This document shows, piece by piece, positions 23,901-33,153 of a stretch of DNA of 64,000 bases. A model generated the notes under the pieces. It had not been told where the DNA came from. It worked only from the letters and a program-made list of their open reading frames with translations, and did no database searches. The translations under genes and the position numbers were made by a program. Positions within the stretch are counted from its first letter, which is position 1, and every line of letters begins with the position of its first letter. The DNA comes from Centropus unirufus (taxonomy: Eukaryota > Chordata > Aves > Cuculiformes > Centropidae). The DNA is taken from the NCBI GenBank assembly GCA_013397695.1, contig VYZI01000530.1, positions 197,868-261,867 of the forward strand. The letters are read 5' to 3'.

Positions 23901-26900
23901 ATGAAGTAAAAACAAACTTCTTGGTAAGAACTTTGCATACAATACATATGGCGAAAGCAATGAAAATTTACTTAAATCAACTGTATTAAATTAAATTTTA
24001 ATTAAGATTGAAAATAACATTTTTTCTGTTCCTCCCAGCCCCAAGAGATGGCATCTTGCGCTACGCCTCTGAAATGAACCTGAACGACTGCTGCTCACTG
24101 TTGTGCCAGTACATTCAGATGCCAAACTAAAGAAATGCAAGAATGGAAAGCCCCTTCCTTTTATACGTACATAAGAAAATATTACATGATATAGCAAAGC
24201 ATTTTTACAAAGAAGACATTAGTTTGGCCACCAACTTCCAGAAATAATCCTGCAGGGAACTACTGGGATTTTTTTTATGAGTTCTGTGTACTTACCACTG
24301 ATAAAAAAATAAACCTTTTAAAATATTATAAAATTTCTCCTTAAAAGGCCCAACTCAGGAACTTTAAGGAATGTGGGGGGTTTACCCTTAACATTACAAA
24401 GGGTGAGAATAAAATAACTCATCCTCCATTTCCTCCCTTAAGGCGTGCATGGCAAACAAAAACAGCGGTGTCAAAGCTCCTACTATGCACATTTAACCTA
24501 AGAAAAATACTTTTGAGCAACTCTACTCCTTACTCCTTCATGTGTTTGCAGTATGGGGGGAAAAAGTAACAAAGAGGCAAAATATCACAGAGCCAGGGAC
24601 CGCAGCAAAACAACAGGAACTAGTTTCCCACCACAATATTCATGCCATCTTCTGTTCAGGCTTACAGAAGAATATACAAGAGCAGGAATGGAAGCTTACT
24701 TTTCCCCAAAATACCGGGGAAAAAAAAAATTAAAATAATAAAAAAAGGCAAAGTTCCGACCCTCCCCTGCTAAAAGCACTGGAGCTCGGGACAGGAGTTC
24801 TGCTCAGTTTTCTGTGCAGCGGGCTTTCGGCTGCACTAGAGCTGCCAGCTCTCTGATTTAACTCCAGAGCTATGCAACTGGGTAACAAAACACTTGTGAG
24901 AGCACCATTTATCAAGCACTTCCAAACAGAGATAAACAGCTTGGTCTTAAAGCGAGAGAGTGAACTGCTTCTACATGCAATAAAAACTGACATAATCCTC
25001 GGCTACACAGCACCTGCAAATTAAAGACTCTTAAAACAGACCTTTACACGGTTTAACAGGATACAGGCAACCTAAGTTAAAAAAAAAAAACAAACACCAC
25101 ATGATAAGAGATATTAAGACCGGGTAGGAATTCAAAATGCATCAGTTTGACAACACTGATGGCAGGTGATTTTGAATTCCCAAATTACACACAGAATTCA
25201 AGCTTTTTCCTACTTCTCTTCGAGGCCGCAGTCATTAGGAAAAAAAATGGCGAGAGGTGATGCCCATTTCTGCTCCTTTAGGACACTAAAAAACACCTTA
25301 AGAAAAGCACCAACAACCCCAAAACAATTGCAAGTTTTTCAACACTCATCTCTTTCTCTTTGCTTCACCCTATGGCTCTGACTTAAACAAGTAAGACTTC
25401 AGGACACTGGAGCAAGAAATAGGGAGAAAGATTAAGTTTCCCAGATCTCCCATGTTACTCCCTAGGTGCTCCACAGTCAGCGTAACACCACGCTACGCTT
25501 TACCGTTACCTTGGACCTCATCTGGCAGAAAGGTCTGGAAAGGGAACAAGTGGTCACCAAGCCTCACTTGAGGGTGGGGGATTAAAAAAAATTAAACAAA
25601 AAAATCACCAAATCCCACGGGAACCTCACCTCTTCCATTCTCAGCAACGGAAATATCAAACGGTTTCACCAGAAGGTGAAAAAAAATAAATCGCTCCTCA
25701 GCAGTTTTTTGTAAAAGGGAAAAAACAAAGCAATCATATAATATCTGCCAGAAAGGAGTGGGAGGAAAATGATTTTTGCCACCTGCCCTGCATTTTTCCT
25801 CATCAACCAAAATAATGCATTTCCCCCGCCACCCCAGCTGGGTCTGTGACTGTTTGGGACCCACCACTGCTTCTCACCAACACCTTTCACACCTCATCTT
25901 CCTTCTTGTCATTCCACTCAGCAGAGCCAGATGCAACACTCTGACAGTCAACAAGATTTACAGGTCCCCAAAACACCCCCGCTGTCAGATGGTATCACTT
26001 TTCTCTACATAAATGATTTCTTTCCCATTACAGATCGGCAAGACAGCCAATTTGTAAAGTCTCTTTCTTTGCTCGACCTGCGTTTGAATTATCAGACTGA
26101 TTTTCTCCCTTGATCTTTCTCTTCTCTTTAAACACGTCCTTCAAGCACTGCTTTCAGGATCCACAATACGGGTTGTGGCACAGGAACAGTCCAAGTGACT
26201 CAGGAAGTCTTTCCCGCTTTCATGTTTTGATAAATCTTTTCCAGTGAAACCTCCCAAATTAGAGGGAGGCCTGGCTGCAGCTCCCGGCAGCAGAGAGCAC
26301 AGCACGCTCCTCAGACACTCAAGAGCCCATTCCAGATACTTCAAAGACCTGTTCCTTTGACCTCATGGAGCACCGAGCACAAGATCCAGCATGTCTCAAA
26401 CAGCTGATACACCCTCTCCACAACGAAATAGTTATTGCACATAATTAAACAGATGCAAGAGAAGGGCAGGTCCGGTATCGGCCTTTGCAAATCTCCAGAT
26501 TATCCTCAGTGTCACCAGGACAACTGATGTCACCCAGCTGCAGATCTTCCAGTGCCCTTCTCCATGTTACAGCTGACAAGGCGGCTGCCACAGCTGATCT
26601 CCTAAATCACTGATTCCCAACTGGGTATTTCAATCTAATCATTCATCGCTTCCAACGATAGAAATCAATTTGTAGAAAGAGTTCAACACCTGCTAGAACT
26701 GTAAATACAATAGGCACAAAAACACGCGCGTTTCTGTGCCAGTCGCTGACCTGGATCGGGTATGAGATGTGATTGTCCACCCAAGATTTTCATTCTGTGC
26801 TTTTAGTGAGGGCTTTGATGGGTAAGAAGGAAGACTCACTAAAAGACAGGCAGAAATTTACGAACCAAGAATTCATCAAATCTCTTTCTTTGAAAGAAAC

Positions 26901-29430
26901 TTCATAGAGAAAATGCTCATCACAGCTTAGATTTTCTTACAGAACAACACGCTCTGGGACTACACAGGGAAGAAATGAGCATCCCCGAGACCCGCTGGAG
27001 CGGAGCAAACTGAGAACCTGGAGAAGCGAGAAGCTTGCCCCACTGCCCTCTGCCCAGGAGCCACTGGGCAATGCTGAAAAACTCTGGAAATGTACTGCAT
27101 GCTGTAGAACAAATAACTCTCATGCTGTATGCTAGGTTTGAAATTTAACCGAGGAAAAGAGGCTTTCTCTAGAATTCCTCATGGTTGCTACAAGTCCTCC
27201 ACAAATAAAGAACAAAATTGAGTCAGATAAGCCTACAGAAACGTCTCCATTCTCTGTTCCTGCATCTCTGCAATTTATCTTTACGAGCCAGCACAGAAAC
27301 TGATACTCAAGATGATCAAAAAAGGTCTCTAGATCATATCCTTAGCGAAGCCAAATCTTCATTAAAGGCTGTTTATTCTAATCTTCCTGGGAGGAATCAG
27401 ATTGCCTTTGTCAACTTCAGCTACAGAGTAAAGCTCTTTCATTTGAAGCACATTTTACCACAGGGCTATATCCCAGGTTAATTAATAGCATGAAACTGAA
27501 AATAGTTTGCTGAACTGGCAGAAAAACGACTCAGTAAAACATCTCATCTCCAAGAAGAGAAAGAGTCCTCCGTCACTGATTTTATCTGAATTTATGTTTA
27601 GGTTTTCACTGACAGGAACTAAGACCAGAAGCTCCTGCCACTTCAGCCGGACGTGGCTGGTAAGTGTTCCCCTGCCCTAAAAGCACGCGGCAGGAGTCCC
27701 GGGGCAGCTTCCCGCTTTGTGCTCTTACCTCTCCGTACTCGTACCCTGAAGCAGCGCTGCGTTATCGCTCAGGGCTCGCCAACAGCCTTCGGGGTCATTA
27801 TGATAACTCTGCACCACTCTCAGGCCAAGAAAGGGTGAACTTTTATTTTCAGCAGAGACTTCCCTCTTGGAAAGAACTTAGAGCTAGGATAATGTCACCA
27901 GTGCTTTCATTACCGTATTCTCACCCTGCTGTGATCCTTCAGGTGGATTTTAAGACAGAGCTCAATGTGTCGATCCCTATAAAGGGCACGAGAGTAAATC
28001 TCCAATCATTCAAGATCTCTCTTCAGTCAAGGTCTCACTGGCTCTCAACAACCTGCCCTCTTAAAAAAAATAAAATTCCTGTGATTCTCTCCAAGGGAGA
28101 GAGAAAGAGAGGAAAGCAGATGTGAATTTTCCCTTTCTTTCCTTTTCTTACAAGCGCCGGAGGGACAGGGCAGTCGAACCGCAACAATAAATTCAGCATT
28201 CCTGAGAGAGAACACCTCGTACCATGCCTGGGCTCTGAGCTCAGTGGTAAAGGGGAAAAGGGAAATTTGTATGGGGTATCAAAACTATCCATCATTTGCC
28301 TACTGAGAAATATTTCAGAAAAATTGATAAAATTTCATATTTGTAATGCTAAGTCAAGCTTGATCAGAAGTTGAATGCCGTATGGCACTTTCTGCCCACA
28401 TCTGCCTTCTTTGGAGTCTTTGCACAGTCCTTGCATAGTAATGTGGCTAAACAATGGCTATTTTGAGAGTGTGAACTTTTGCTTTTTCCTGAATGAAACT
28501 GAATAAGCTCCCATATGCATGCATAGATATAAGCTTGGAGATGACCCCCGCCCCCTGGAAATTTGCTGAAATATTAAGCTGTATTATGAGAACAAATACT
28601 CTAAGGCCAGGTTAAAGACGTCACCAAAGTTCAACATTAGAGTTAAGCTTTTATTGCTACAAAAAGCAAAAAAGGGGGAGGGAAGGAAGAGGGCTTAAGG
28701 ATTTGCATATTTTAAAGAAAAGAAATGAAACCATAAGGAAGAAGAAGAATGTCATACTTAGTGGTAAAATATATAATTACTAGCAGTATTGCAGATGCTC
28801 AACTTAGGGCCTACTAAGCTGAGATGGTGGAGGACATGTTTACTTCTGCCTTTCCAAAGTACCGCATGTGACCACACTCCTCTCATTAGCTACATGTCTC
28901 GCTAATTGCATTATAGGGAATGACACCTACGCCTCTGGTCAAGTTTTCAGTGCTCACCTTTGCCTCAGTTGACACTGAATTGCTTGAGGACCAAAGTGCT
29001 CCAATGGTCTCACACTTACTGATCATTTTTTTCCTATTTTCTATCTCGTTTCAATGAGTTTAAAATAGTGGAAAAACTCTGGTAGCTTCCTACCAAAGCG
29101 AAGCCGCCACCACACAAAACATGTGCCGCAGGCCCCAGCAGAATTTGAAGTGATGGCTGGAAATATCCTTCGGGCTGGGGTGCAGCTGGGCACTTTACCC
29201 AAAGATAACCTCGAAGAAGTCATTATTTGGGTTTAGAGCCTAGGAGAACAAGGGAGTTTACATTTATGATGCGTAAACATAACCAGGATGTTTCCAGTTG
29301 GTTAAAAACACTTACCTTTCCGGAATAGTTCTTGAAGGCTCTCTGCACTTTGATTCAAAATAGCCCATATTTCCTCTTCTTGCAATGGTCCTCCCCGAAC
29401 CTCCAGAGCCTCTGCCAGTGACACATGCAT
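2375..29430 (-). CDS. PTPN13: PTPN13, N-terminal coding part (join of six exons)
   Basis: The coding sequence joins 29430-29316, 21006-20837, 17773-17708, 15687-15502, 13687-13594 and 2926-2375 and runs off the left edge. It gives 394 codons plus one base without a stop. I recognised the protein from the vertebrate PTPN13 N-terminus, which starts MHVSLAEALEVRGGPL, followed by blocks such as SPWSLLLLPSGSVSF, ARVSVRTVLDACSAHIRNSN and ARYSDGSIALD. PTPN13 is a roughly 2,500-residue submembranous tyrosine phosphatase with the order KIND, FERM, five PDZ, PTP. It acts as a scaffold and phosphatase in cell adhesion, cytokinesis and Fas or ephrin-B signalling. Only the KIND domain (about residues 3-187) and part of the following linker are in this window. 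Every intron here has GT..AG ends with a pyrimidine-rich acceptor. Identity is near certain; species and isoform are not determined. Confidence 0.97.
10466..10510. repeat. hairpin between 10-base direct repeats
   Basis: AAAATATCCA occurs at 10466-10475 and again at 10501-10510. Next to it, TTGTTCTCCT (10479-10488) and AGGAGAACAA (10493-10502) form a perfect 10-base stem with a TATG loop, overlapping the second repeat by two bases. Confidence 0.9.
11892..11931. repeat. A-run and purine tract
   Basis: Fifteen consecutive A are followed by GAAGAAAAAGAAAGAA on the plus strand. No side-flanking duplication or SINE-like body could be recognised, so it is scored as a simple low-complexity tract. 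Confidence 0.8.
13594..13687 (-). CDS. PTPN13: PTPN13 exon 6 (residues 180-210, end of KIND)
   Basis: The exon has 94 bases: 31 codons plus one base of codon 211. The acceptor is a pyrimidine stretch ending CCCCTTTTGCAG before GTGGATCAACTT. The product reads VDQLSCSGDRKLQPDRSQAI followed by RERLRGKGLPT. The basic PDRSQAIRERLRGKGLPTG motif closes the KIND region. Compared with the human protein as remembered, the stretch before PDRSQ is about two residues longer, in a loop. The exon ends CCCACAG with donor GTAACTG and is phase 1, which matches the acceptor of exon 7. Confidence 0.96.
13688..15501 (-). other. PTPN13: PTPN13 intron 5 (1.8 kb)
   Basis: Donor GTAAGTCTG at 15501 and acceptor TTTTGCAG at 13688. 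I see no exon, interspersed repeat or strong secondary structure in it; it is AT-rich with ordinary short A runs. Confidence 0.8.
15502..15687 (-). CDS. PTPN13: PTPN13 exon 5 (residues 118-179, KIND domain)
   Basis: The exon has 186 bases, 62 codons and phase 0 on both sides. The acceptor is a pyrimidine-rich stretch ending GTGACTAG before CCTATCAAACTC (PIKLGDHLNSILLGMCEDV). The translation continues YARVSVRTVLDACSAHIRNS (residues 138-157), then NCAPSFSYVKQLVRLVLGSLSG. This is the C-terminal helical part of the KIND domain; the RVSVRTVLDAC stretch is characteristic of PTPN13. The exon ends CTGTCAGGG with donor GTAAGT. A methionine inside the exon (at 15645) is not a start site. Confidence 0.97.
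15688..17707 (-). other. PTPN13: PTPN13 intron 4 (2.0 kb)
   Basis: Donor GTAAGTTTG at 17707 and acceptor GACTAG at 15688. No exon or recognisable repeat was seen. Open frames of up to 156 codons on the plus strand (16662-17132) show no family features and are treated as chance. Confidence 0.8.
17708..17773 (-). CDS. PTPN13: PTPN13 exon 4 (residues 96-117, KIND domain)
   Basis: This is a 66-base exon of 22 codons, too short to stand out as an open frame. I found it by looking for the expected YSLGM motif between exons 3 and 5. The translation is VHIYSLGMALFWGADHEVPQ followed by SQ. The Y-S-L-G-M helix (residues 99-103) corresponds to helix F of the kinase fold in KIND domains. The acceptor reads CTAACAG before GTCCAT and the donor is CAG followed by GTAAGTTT, close to the ideal consensus. 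Both flanking introns are phase 0 and the length is a multiple of three, so skipping it would keep the frame while deleting the helix. Confidence 0.95.
17774..20836 (-). other. PTPN13: PTPN13 intron 3 (3.1 kb)
   Basis: Donor GTACAGTACG at 20836 and acceptor CTAACAG at 17774. It contains an AT microsatellite-like patch at 18702-18738 and otherwise low-complexity AT-rich sequence. No additional exon was seen. Confidence 0.8.
18702..18738. repeat. TA-rich imperfect duplication
   Basis: Two neighbouring near-copies of a TATATATAAATATGCCAT-like unit, the second reading TATATATAGATATGGCAT, form a short AT-rich tandem pair in intron 3. Confidence 0.6.
20837..21006 (-). CDS. PTPN13: PTPN13 exon 3 (residues 39-95, KIND domain)
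   Basis: The acceptor is a run of ten T followed by CCTTTCGAATACAG; the exon begins CTGATCCTGCTGC. Together with the G carried over from exon 2 this gives GCT (Ala39), then DPAALGF. The exon encodes 56 further codons, including the conserved SPWSLLLLPSGSVSFTDEN block (residues 49-67) and the PEVLQNHSLSSLSDVEK segment (79-95). It ends GAGAAG at 20837, with donor GTACAG, in phase 0. This is the core of the KIND domain, a catalytically dead relative of the protein kinase C-lobe used for protein binding. The human protein, as I remember it, has Val-Ser-Leu between Lys38 and this alanine; the bird sequence cannot encode those residues at this acceptor. Confidence 0.96.
21705..21990. mobile_element. 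possible LTR fragment
   Basis: The segment starts TGTTGTGGTTTGAGCTAAAT, resembling the TG..GTGGTTT openings of avian endogenous retrovirus LTRs as I remember them. There is no matching partner with a clear CA end or target duplication, and no retroviral gene is visible nearby. The right boundary is a guess. Confidence 0.25.
23213..23380. mobile_element. possible LTR fragment
   Basis: It begins TGTGCTGGTTTGGGCTAAAG, sharing the pattern TGnnnTGGTTTGrGCTAAA with the segment near 21705, followed by a GC-richer stretch unlike the flanking intron. This suggests a second decayed LTR-like piece. Boundaries and family are unresolved, and no retroviral coding sequence accompanies it. Confidence 0.25.
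25127..25180. repeat. compound inverted repeat (hairpin), intron 2
   Basis: The outer arms GGAATTCAAAAT (25127-25138) and ATTTTGAATTCC (25169-25180) are perfectly complementary over 12 bases. Inside them CATCAGT (25140-25146) and ACTGATG (25155-25161) pair perfectly around an 8-base loop. One unpaired base lies on the left side and seven on the right. Function is unknown. Confidence 0.85.
26800..26845. repeat. inverted repeat, 11-base arms
   Basis: CTTTTAGTGAG (26800-26810) and CTCACTAAAAG (26835-26845) are perfect complements separated by 24 bases. A few further pairs (CTGT with ACAG) follow after a one-base bulge on the outside. Confidence 0.85.
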
Positions 29431-29435
29431 GTTAC
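29316..29435 (-). CDS. PTPN13: PTPN13 exon 2 (start codon, residues 1-38)
   Basis: The exon opens after the acceptor TCTCGTTCCGCAG and has only five untranslated bases (GTAAC) before the ATG at 29430-29428. An upstream in-frame ATG at 29520 lies in intron 1, so it is not the start. The 38 codons encode the opening strand and helix of the KIND domain, ending in the acidic and hydrophobic stretch LQEEEIWAILNQSAESLQEL. The exon ends AAAG at 29316, followed by the donor GTAAGT. One base of codon 39 (G) is left, so the intron is phase 1. The near-identity to mammalian PTPN13 (for example I for V at residue 24, compared from memory) indicates strong constraint. Confidence 0.97.
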
Positions 29436-32400
29436 CTGCGGAACGAGACAAGAGTGATTTAAGAATACATAAGCGTTCTGTTCTCCCTGAATGTAGCACT
29501 TCAGCAGTTTTATAACCCACGTCACAATCTCAGCCATACAGCTTCTCCTAACATTCACAGAACCCATCAAATATAAATACCACAAAACATTCCCCATGGT
29601 GATAAGGAACTCTTGAGCACCTACTACTGTGAAGTCAAACCCGAGTTAAGACAATGATGACACGTATTAATATAGTGGGCTACTAAATCAATAAAGTCAG
29701 CAAGCTGGCATTAGTCCATGGGCTATGAGCAAGAGTTTGCTCTGTTTAAAAAAAAAAAGACAAAAATATTAGTTGTTACAGGTTTATTAACGTAAATCAG
29801 CTGGTAACATTATTTTGACAGGTTTAAGTCAGTAAAGCTGTTAGGAAAGAAAGCTCTTCTTCCAATGTAGTTTCCCAGAACTGTTTATATTATCTCAGGA
29901 GCAAATCAGAATCCCTGCCTCCAAACATGCGAGCACGCCGGCCAGCTGTGGAAGAGAGCTATGGCCTTTGTTCAGCTGCTTCATACATTTAAGAAAACAG
30001 AGTAAAACCATTAGTGGCGCTCTACATATTACACCCCCAGAAAACAAAGACCCTTCTCCAGCTAAAAGAGGTCAGGCTTTAATATTTTTTCAAAGATATG
30101 AGCCGTTTTCACCATATCGCAATACGATATTCAGTTGTCTGAAGCCATTTTGCAAACCATAGAATGCCCCCTAAATATTCTGGCAAAGGCAAAGCTTCCT
30201 AACTTCAGTACGCTTAGGAGCAAATAAATCACGCGTCTGTTTAATTTCTTCACCTTTATACCGACAGCGCATGTTCTCAGTCTGAGCACTCAGGCCAATT
30301 TCTGTTCCTGACTGAGGTGCAGTTGCTGCTCTCTGCTTCTCTCCAGATCCTCAAGAATAAAACACGGCAGCTCACTGCCCCAGGAAGAGCCAGAGGTACA
30401 TTTTCAGCCATTAGTGAGGAGTCTGTTGGGTCTCAAAGGCTCCAAAGCTGGTGCTGGAGTGCTCCACAAGCAACGCGTATTGTCCCAAGATCAGGAACTG
30501 GCATCGGCTGCTTTAGATGACCCGGAGGCACCGCTGGATGCTCCTCTCCGTCCTGCTCAGCTCCCCGGAGCCTCCCCACCAGCGCTGATCCTGGCTGCGG
30601 TGTGTCCTCACGGAAATTGGCCTGACAGTTTGCAAGGACAGCTGGACTCGCTGTATTTAGTTTCTCCGCTGTCTAGGCAGGTTCATGCTTTCCGGGTTTT
30701 TATACTTCCAAGCTCATACCCATGTAATGGTAATAAAAAAGGCTGAATATCCTTGCAGTTTCTAACGGAAAACACAGGGTTTGGAGCTACTTGCTCAAGT
30801 GTTGTCCAGAGCCTTTTCAACTAGAATTCCATACTACGTTATTAAAAATTATACAATGTTGGCTGCATTTTATCACAGCCAGCTTATTTTTCCTTATGTC
30901 CCAGCATCCCCATTTTATAGTAGTCAATTATTCTGCATATTTAATAAGCCAGATATATTTTCAACAATAATGTTCAAAAGTCATAATCAAAACATAGTGG
31001 AAGAGAAAACAGATCCCACCTATATTTAGAAGACAGATGAAATCTGAACCTCCAAAGAGAAAAATAAATACGCCATTCAAAATGGAAAGCTAGGGACCAA
31101 TACAGACTTGCAATAAATGGACAGAAAGCCAGAGATAAACATGTTTCTACTCAGTATGAGATTTGCTTACACCTAGCGCAGAGCTCCAGTCTATCATCTG
31201 TATCAGGGAATTTTGTGATTTCATGTCACTATAATCAAACTGGGTATTAAAAGATCTTACCTTAGTAAAGGGACTAAAATTCTATGAGATGCAAATGAAA
31301 AATTCTTGTGCTAAATATTCTAAAGAAAGTATGCTGAACATAACACCACCACCAAAAACACCCCGTGCCAAATCCTTCTCTCACTCCCCCTTTTCCCCAT
31401 CCTCCAAAATCATGATTTCTTTCAGCCGTGATTAAATATTAGCGCAGACTGTTCTGTAGCAGACAGAAGCTGATTCCCTATTTAATATCACTACAGAGAC
31501 CATAGGCACGTCTGCTCAAAGTCCCCCACACGTTGTACCCACAGTAAAAGAATCCTGTAGGAGAAAGTTTCTTGATCCCAGTGAGGGGCACAGGAATATC
31601 CCCCAGGCACCCACGGCTCAGCTGTGGCAGCGTAAGCAACAAGAGCTGCTTCTGTCTTACACACGGCAGTAGCTTGGCAAATAAAACCAAAAACCACAAT
31701 ACAGCAAATCCCCAACATTTCAAATTCCATTTGAAAGCCCAAGGAGAATACAACAAAACGTCAACTTGTACTAACAGCAACAAGCAAAGCAGGAGCTGGG
31801 ATTTGAGTGGGATTGTCACCCAATTCTATCTGTTTCAGTAATATGTTGGTTAATTTTGTCTCGGTAATTTTCCCTGTAACCTTTCTCCCTCAAACCCACC
31901 GTGACGGTGCGGTGCTTCTCAGCCGCAGCAAAGAGCAGGCCAACACACCCGAGACCAGAGAAGCTTCCACCAAAACCTTCTCCGTCACCGGGGAAGGGGC
32001 TGCAGCCAGCGGGGGTGAAGTGTTTGTGGGCAACGGTGTGGCCAGCACGACCCGTCCGCAGCTCGGCACCACGAGTCCTGCGGCACGTGGCTGGCAGGAA
32101 AAGGGCCCGGCCCAAAACATTCTTCGTTTCCCCACTAGTTTGATTGTGAGAGATGCTTTTCACAAGAGGAAAGGAGAAATTTGTAGGAATGATTAAAGTT
32201 TGCGACACACCATTCTTCTGAATTTGCTGTTTCCTAAGGTCGTGGGAGCCCTCAATAGTGTCTGGTCCTCAGGGACAGAGGAGCTTAAATGCCGAATGTA
32301 GACTACAGGCAAAAGCTTTTGGTTTTGTGTAATGCCTGAACATTTTGATAAATGGCAACAGAATGACAGTATCAAGTAATTTATATAAGAGAAAATCATA

Positions 32401-32653
32401 TCAAGCTTTTTAGTATACAATATCAAGTTTGCCTATCTTCAAATCATCTCCCTATAATTGCAGTGAGATCTGTGGCTACGCGGTTGAACAACATCCATTT
32501 CCTAATTAAAATGAATCAGCATTTAAACTATTTAAACTCTTATGGATAAGAACTCAGAGAAAGGAAGCTGGGTGATAGCAACAGGGGACAATGGATGAAG
32601 AACAGCAGTCTCTTAAAATGCAGGAAAGGGAGACAGAGTAAGGATCTCTGAGT

Positions 32654-32701
32654 GGTCTGGGTTCAAAGGGATCTCAAAGATCTTGCAGTTCCAATGTCCT
32701 G
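32654..32701 (-). mobile_element. old CR1 LINE 3'-end remnant
   Basis: The plus strand reads GGTCTGGGTTCAAAGGGATC, then CTCAAAGATC and AGTTCCAATGTCCTG. This matches the arrangement of the CR1 3' end (GGTTTGGGTTGGAAGGGACC, CTTAAAGATC, AGTTCCAAC) with several substitutions. It is only about 48 bases long and has no detectable continuation. Confidence 0.5.
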
Positions 32702-33129
32702 AGGTTGCTCATAGCCAAGATAAGTAATCTCCATCAAGGGTAAACTTTTAGCTGATTTTAATTGAGGAAAAAAAAAGGGCTAATCCAAGGAGAAAGGGTG
32801 AGTGGATCTTAAGAAAGCTTAATATTGGCCTAAAATGACGGAACACATAACGGTAAGCGAGAAGCAGACTTTCCTCTTGTGCCAACAAACTCGTCTGATT
32901 CAAACTTCCAAAGAGGGTCCTGGCAGTCCCTGTGTTTTCCGGAGCATCAAGGTGACCGGCAAAGAGAGTGGAGTTCTCAATGGCCTTGGGTTCCTGTTAA
33001 CCCGCTTTATTGCAATGAGGCCTTTCCTTGCGTCTCCTTCACTTAAGGTAAGAAAGATTTGTTGTGCTGGCATCCTGGACCCTGTTCCTTTCAGGCTTTA
33101 ATAAAAATTAACAGATTGATAAAAGTGAA

Positions 33130-33153
33130 CACTGAAAGGTGCACCTTTCAGTG
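33130..33153. repeat. 24-base perfect palindrome
   Basis: CACTGAAAGGTG is followed directly by its exact reverse complement CACCTTTCAGTG, with no spacer. The next flanking bases do not pair. It is in intron 1. Confidence 0.95.

Larger units (their letters stand above)
21007..29315 (-). other. PTPN13: PTPN13 intron 2 (8.3 kb)
   Basis: The intron runs from donor GTAAGT (29315) to an acceptor with ten T and CGAATACAG (21007). Its contents include two possible old LTR pieces (near 21705 and 23213), an A-run at 25079-25090, a compound hairpin at 25127-25180 and an 11-base-arm inverted repeat at 26800-26845. No further exon is required by the reading frame and none was recognised. Confidence 0.8.

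Noticed and set aside
29428..29520. Upstream in-frame ATG at 29520 as an N-terminal extension of PTPN13
   Set aside because: It precedes a strong splice acceptor (TCTCGTTCCGCAG at 29436), and the known vertebrate protein begins at the ATG of MHVSLAEAL.
31816..32208. 130-codon minus-strand and 129-codon plus-strand open frames
   Set aside because: They overlap each other in a CpG-rich patch where stop codons are rarer. Neither has a recognisable motif.
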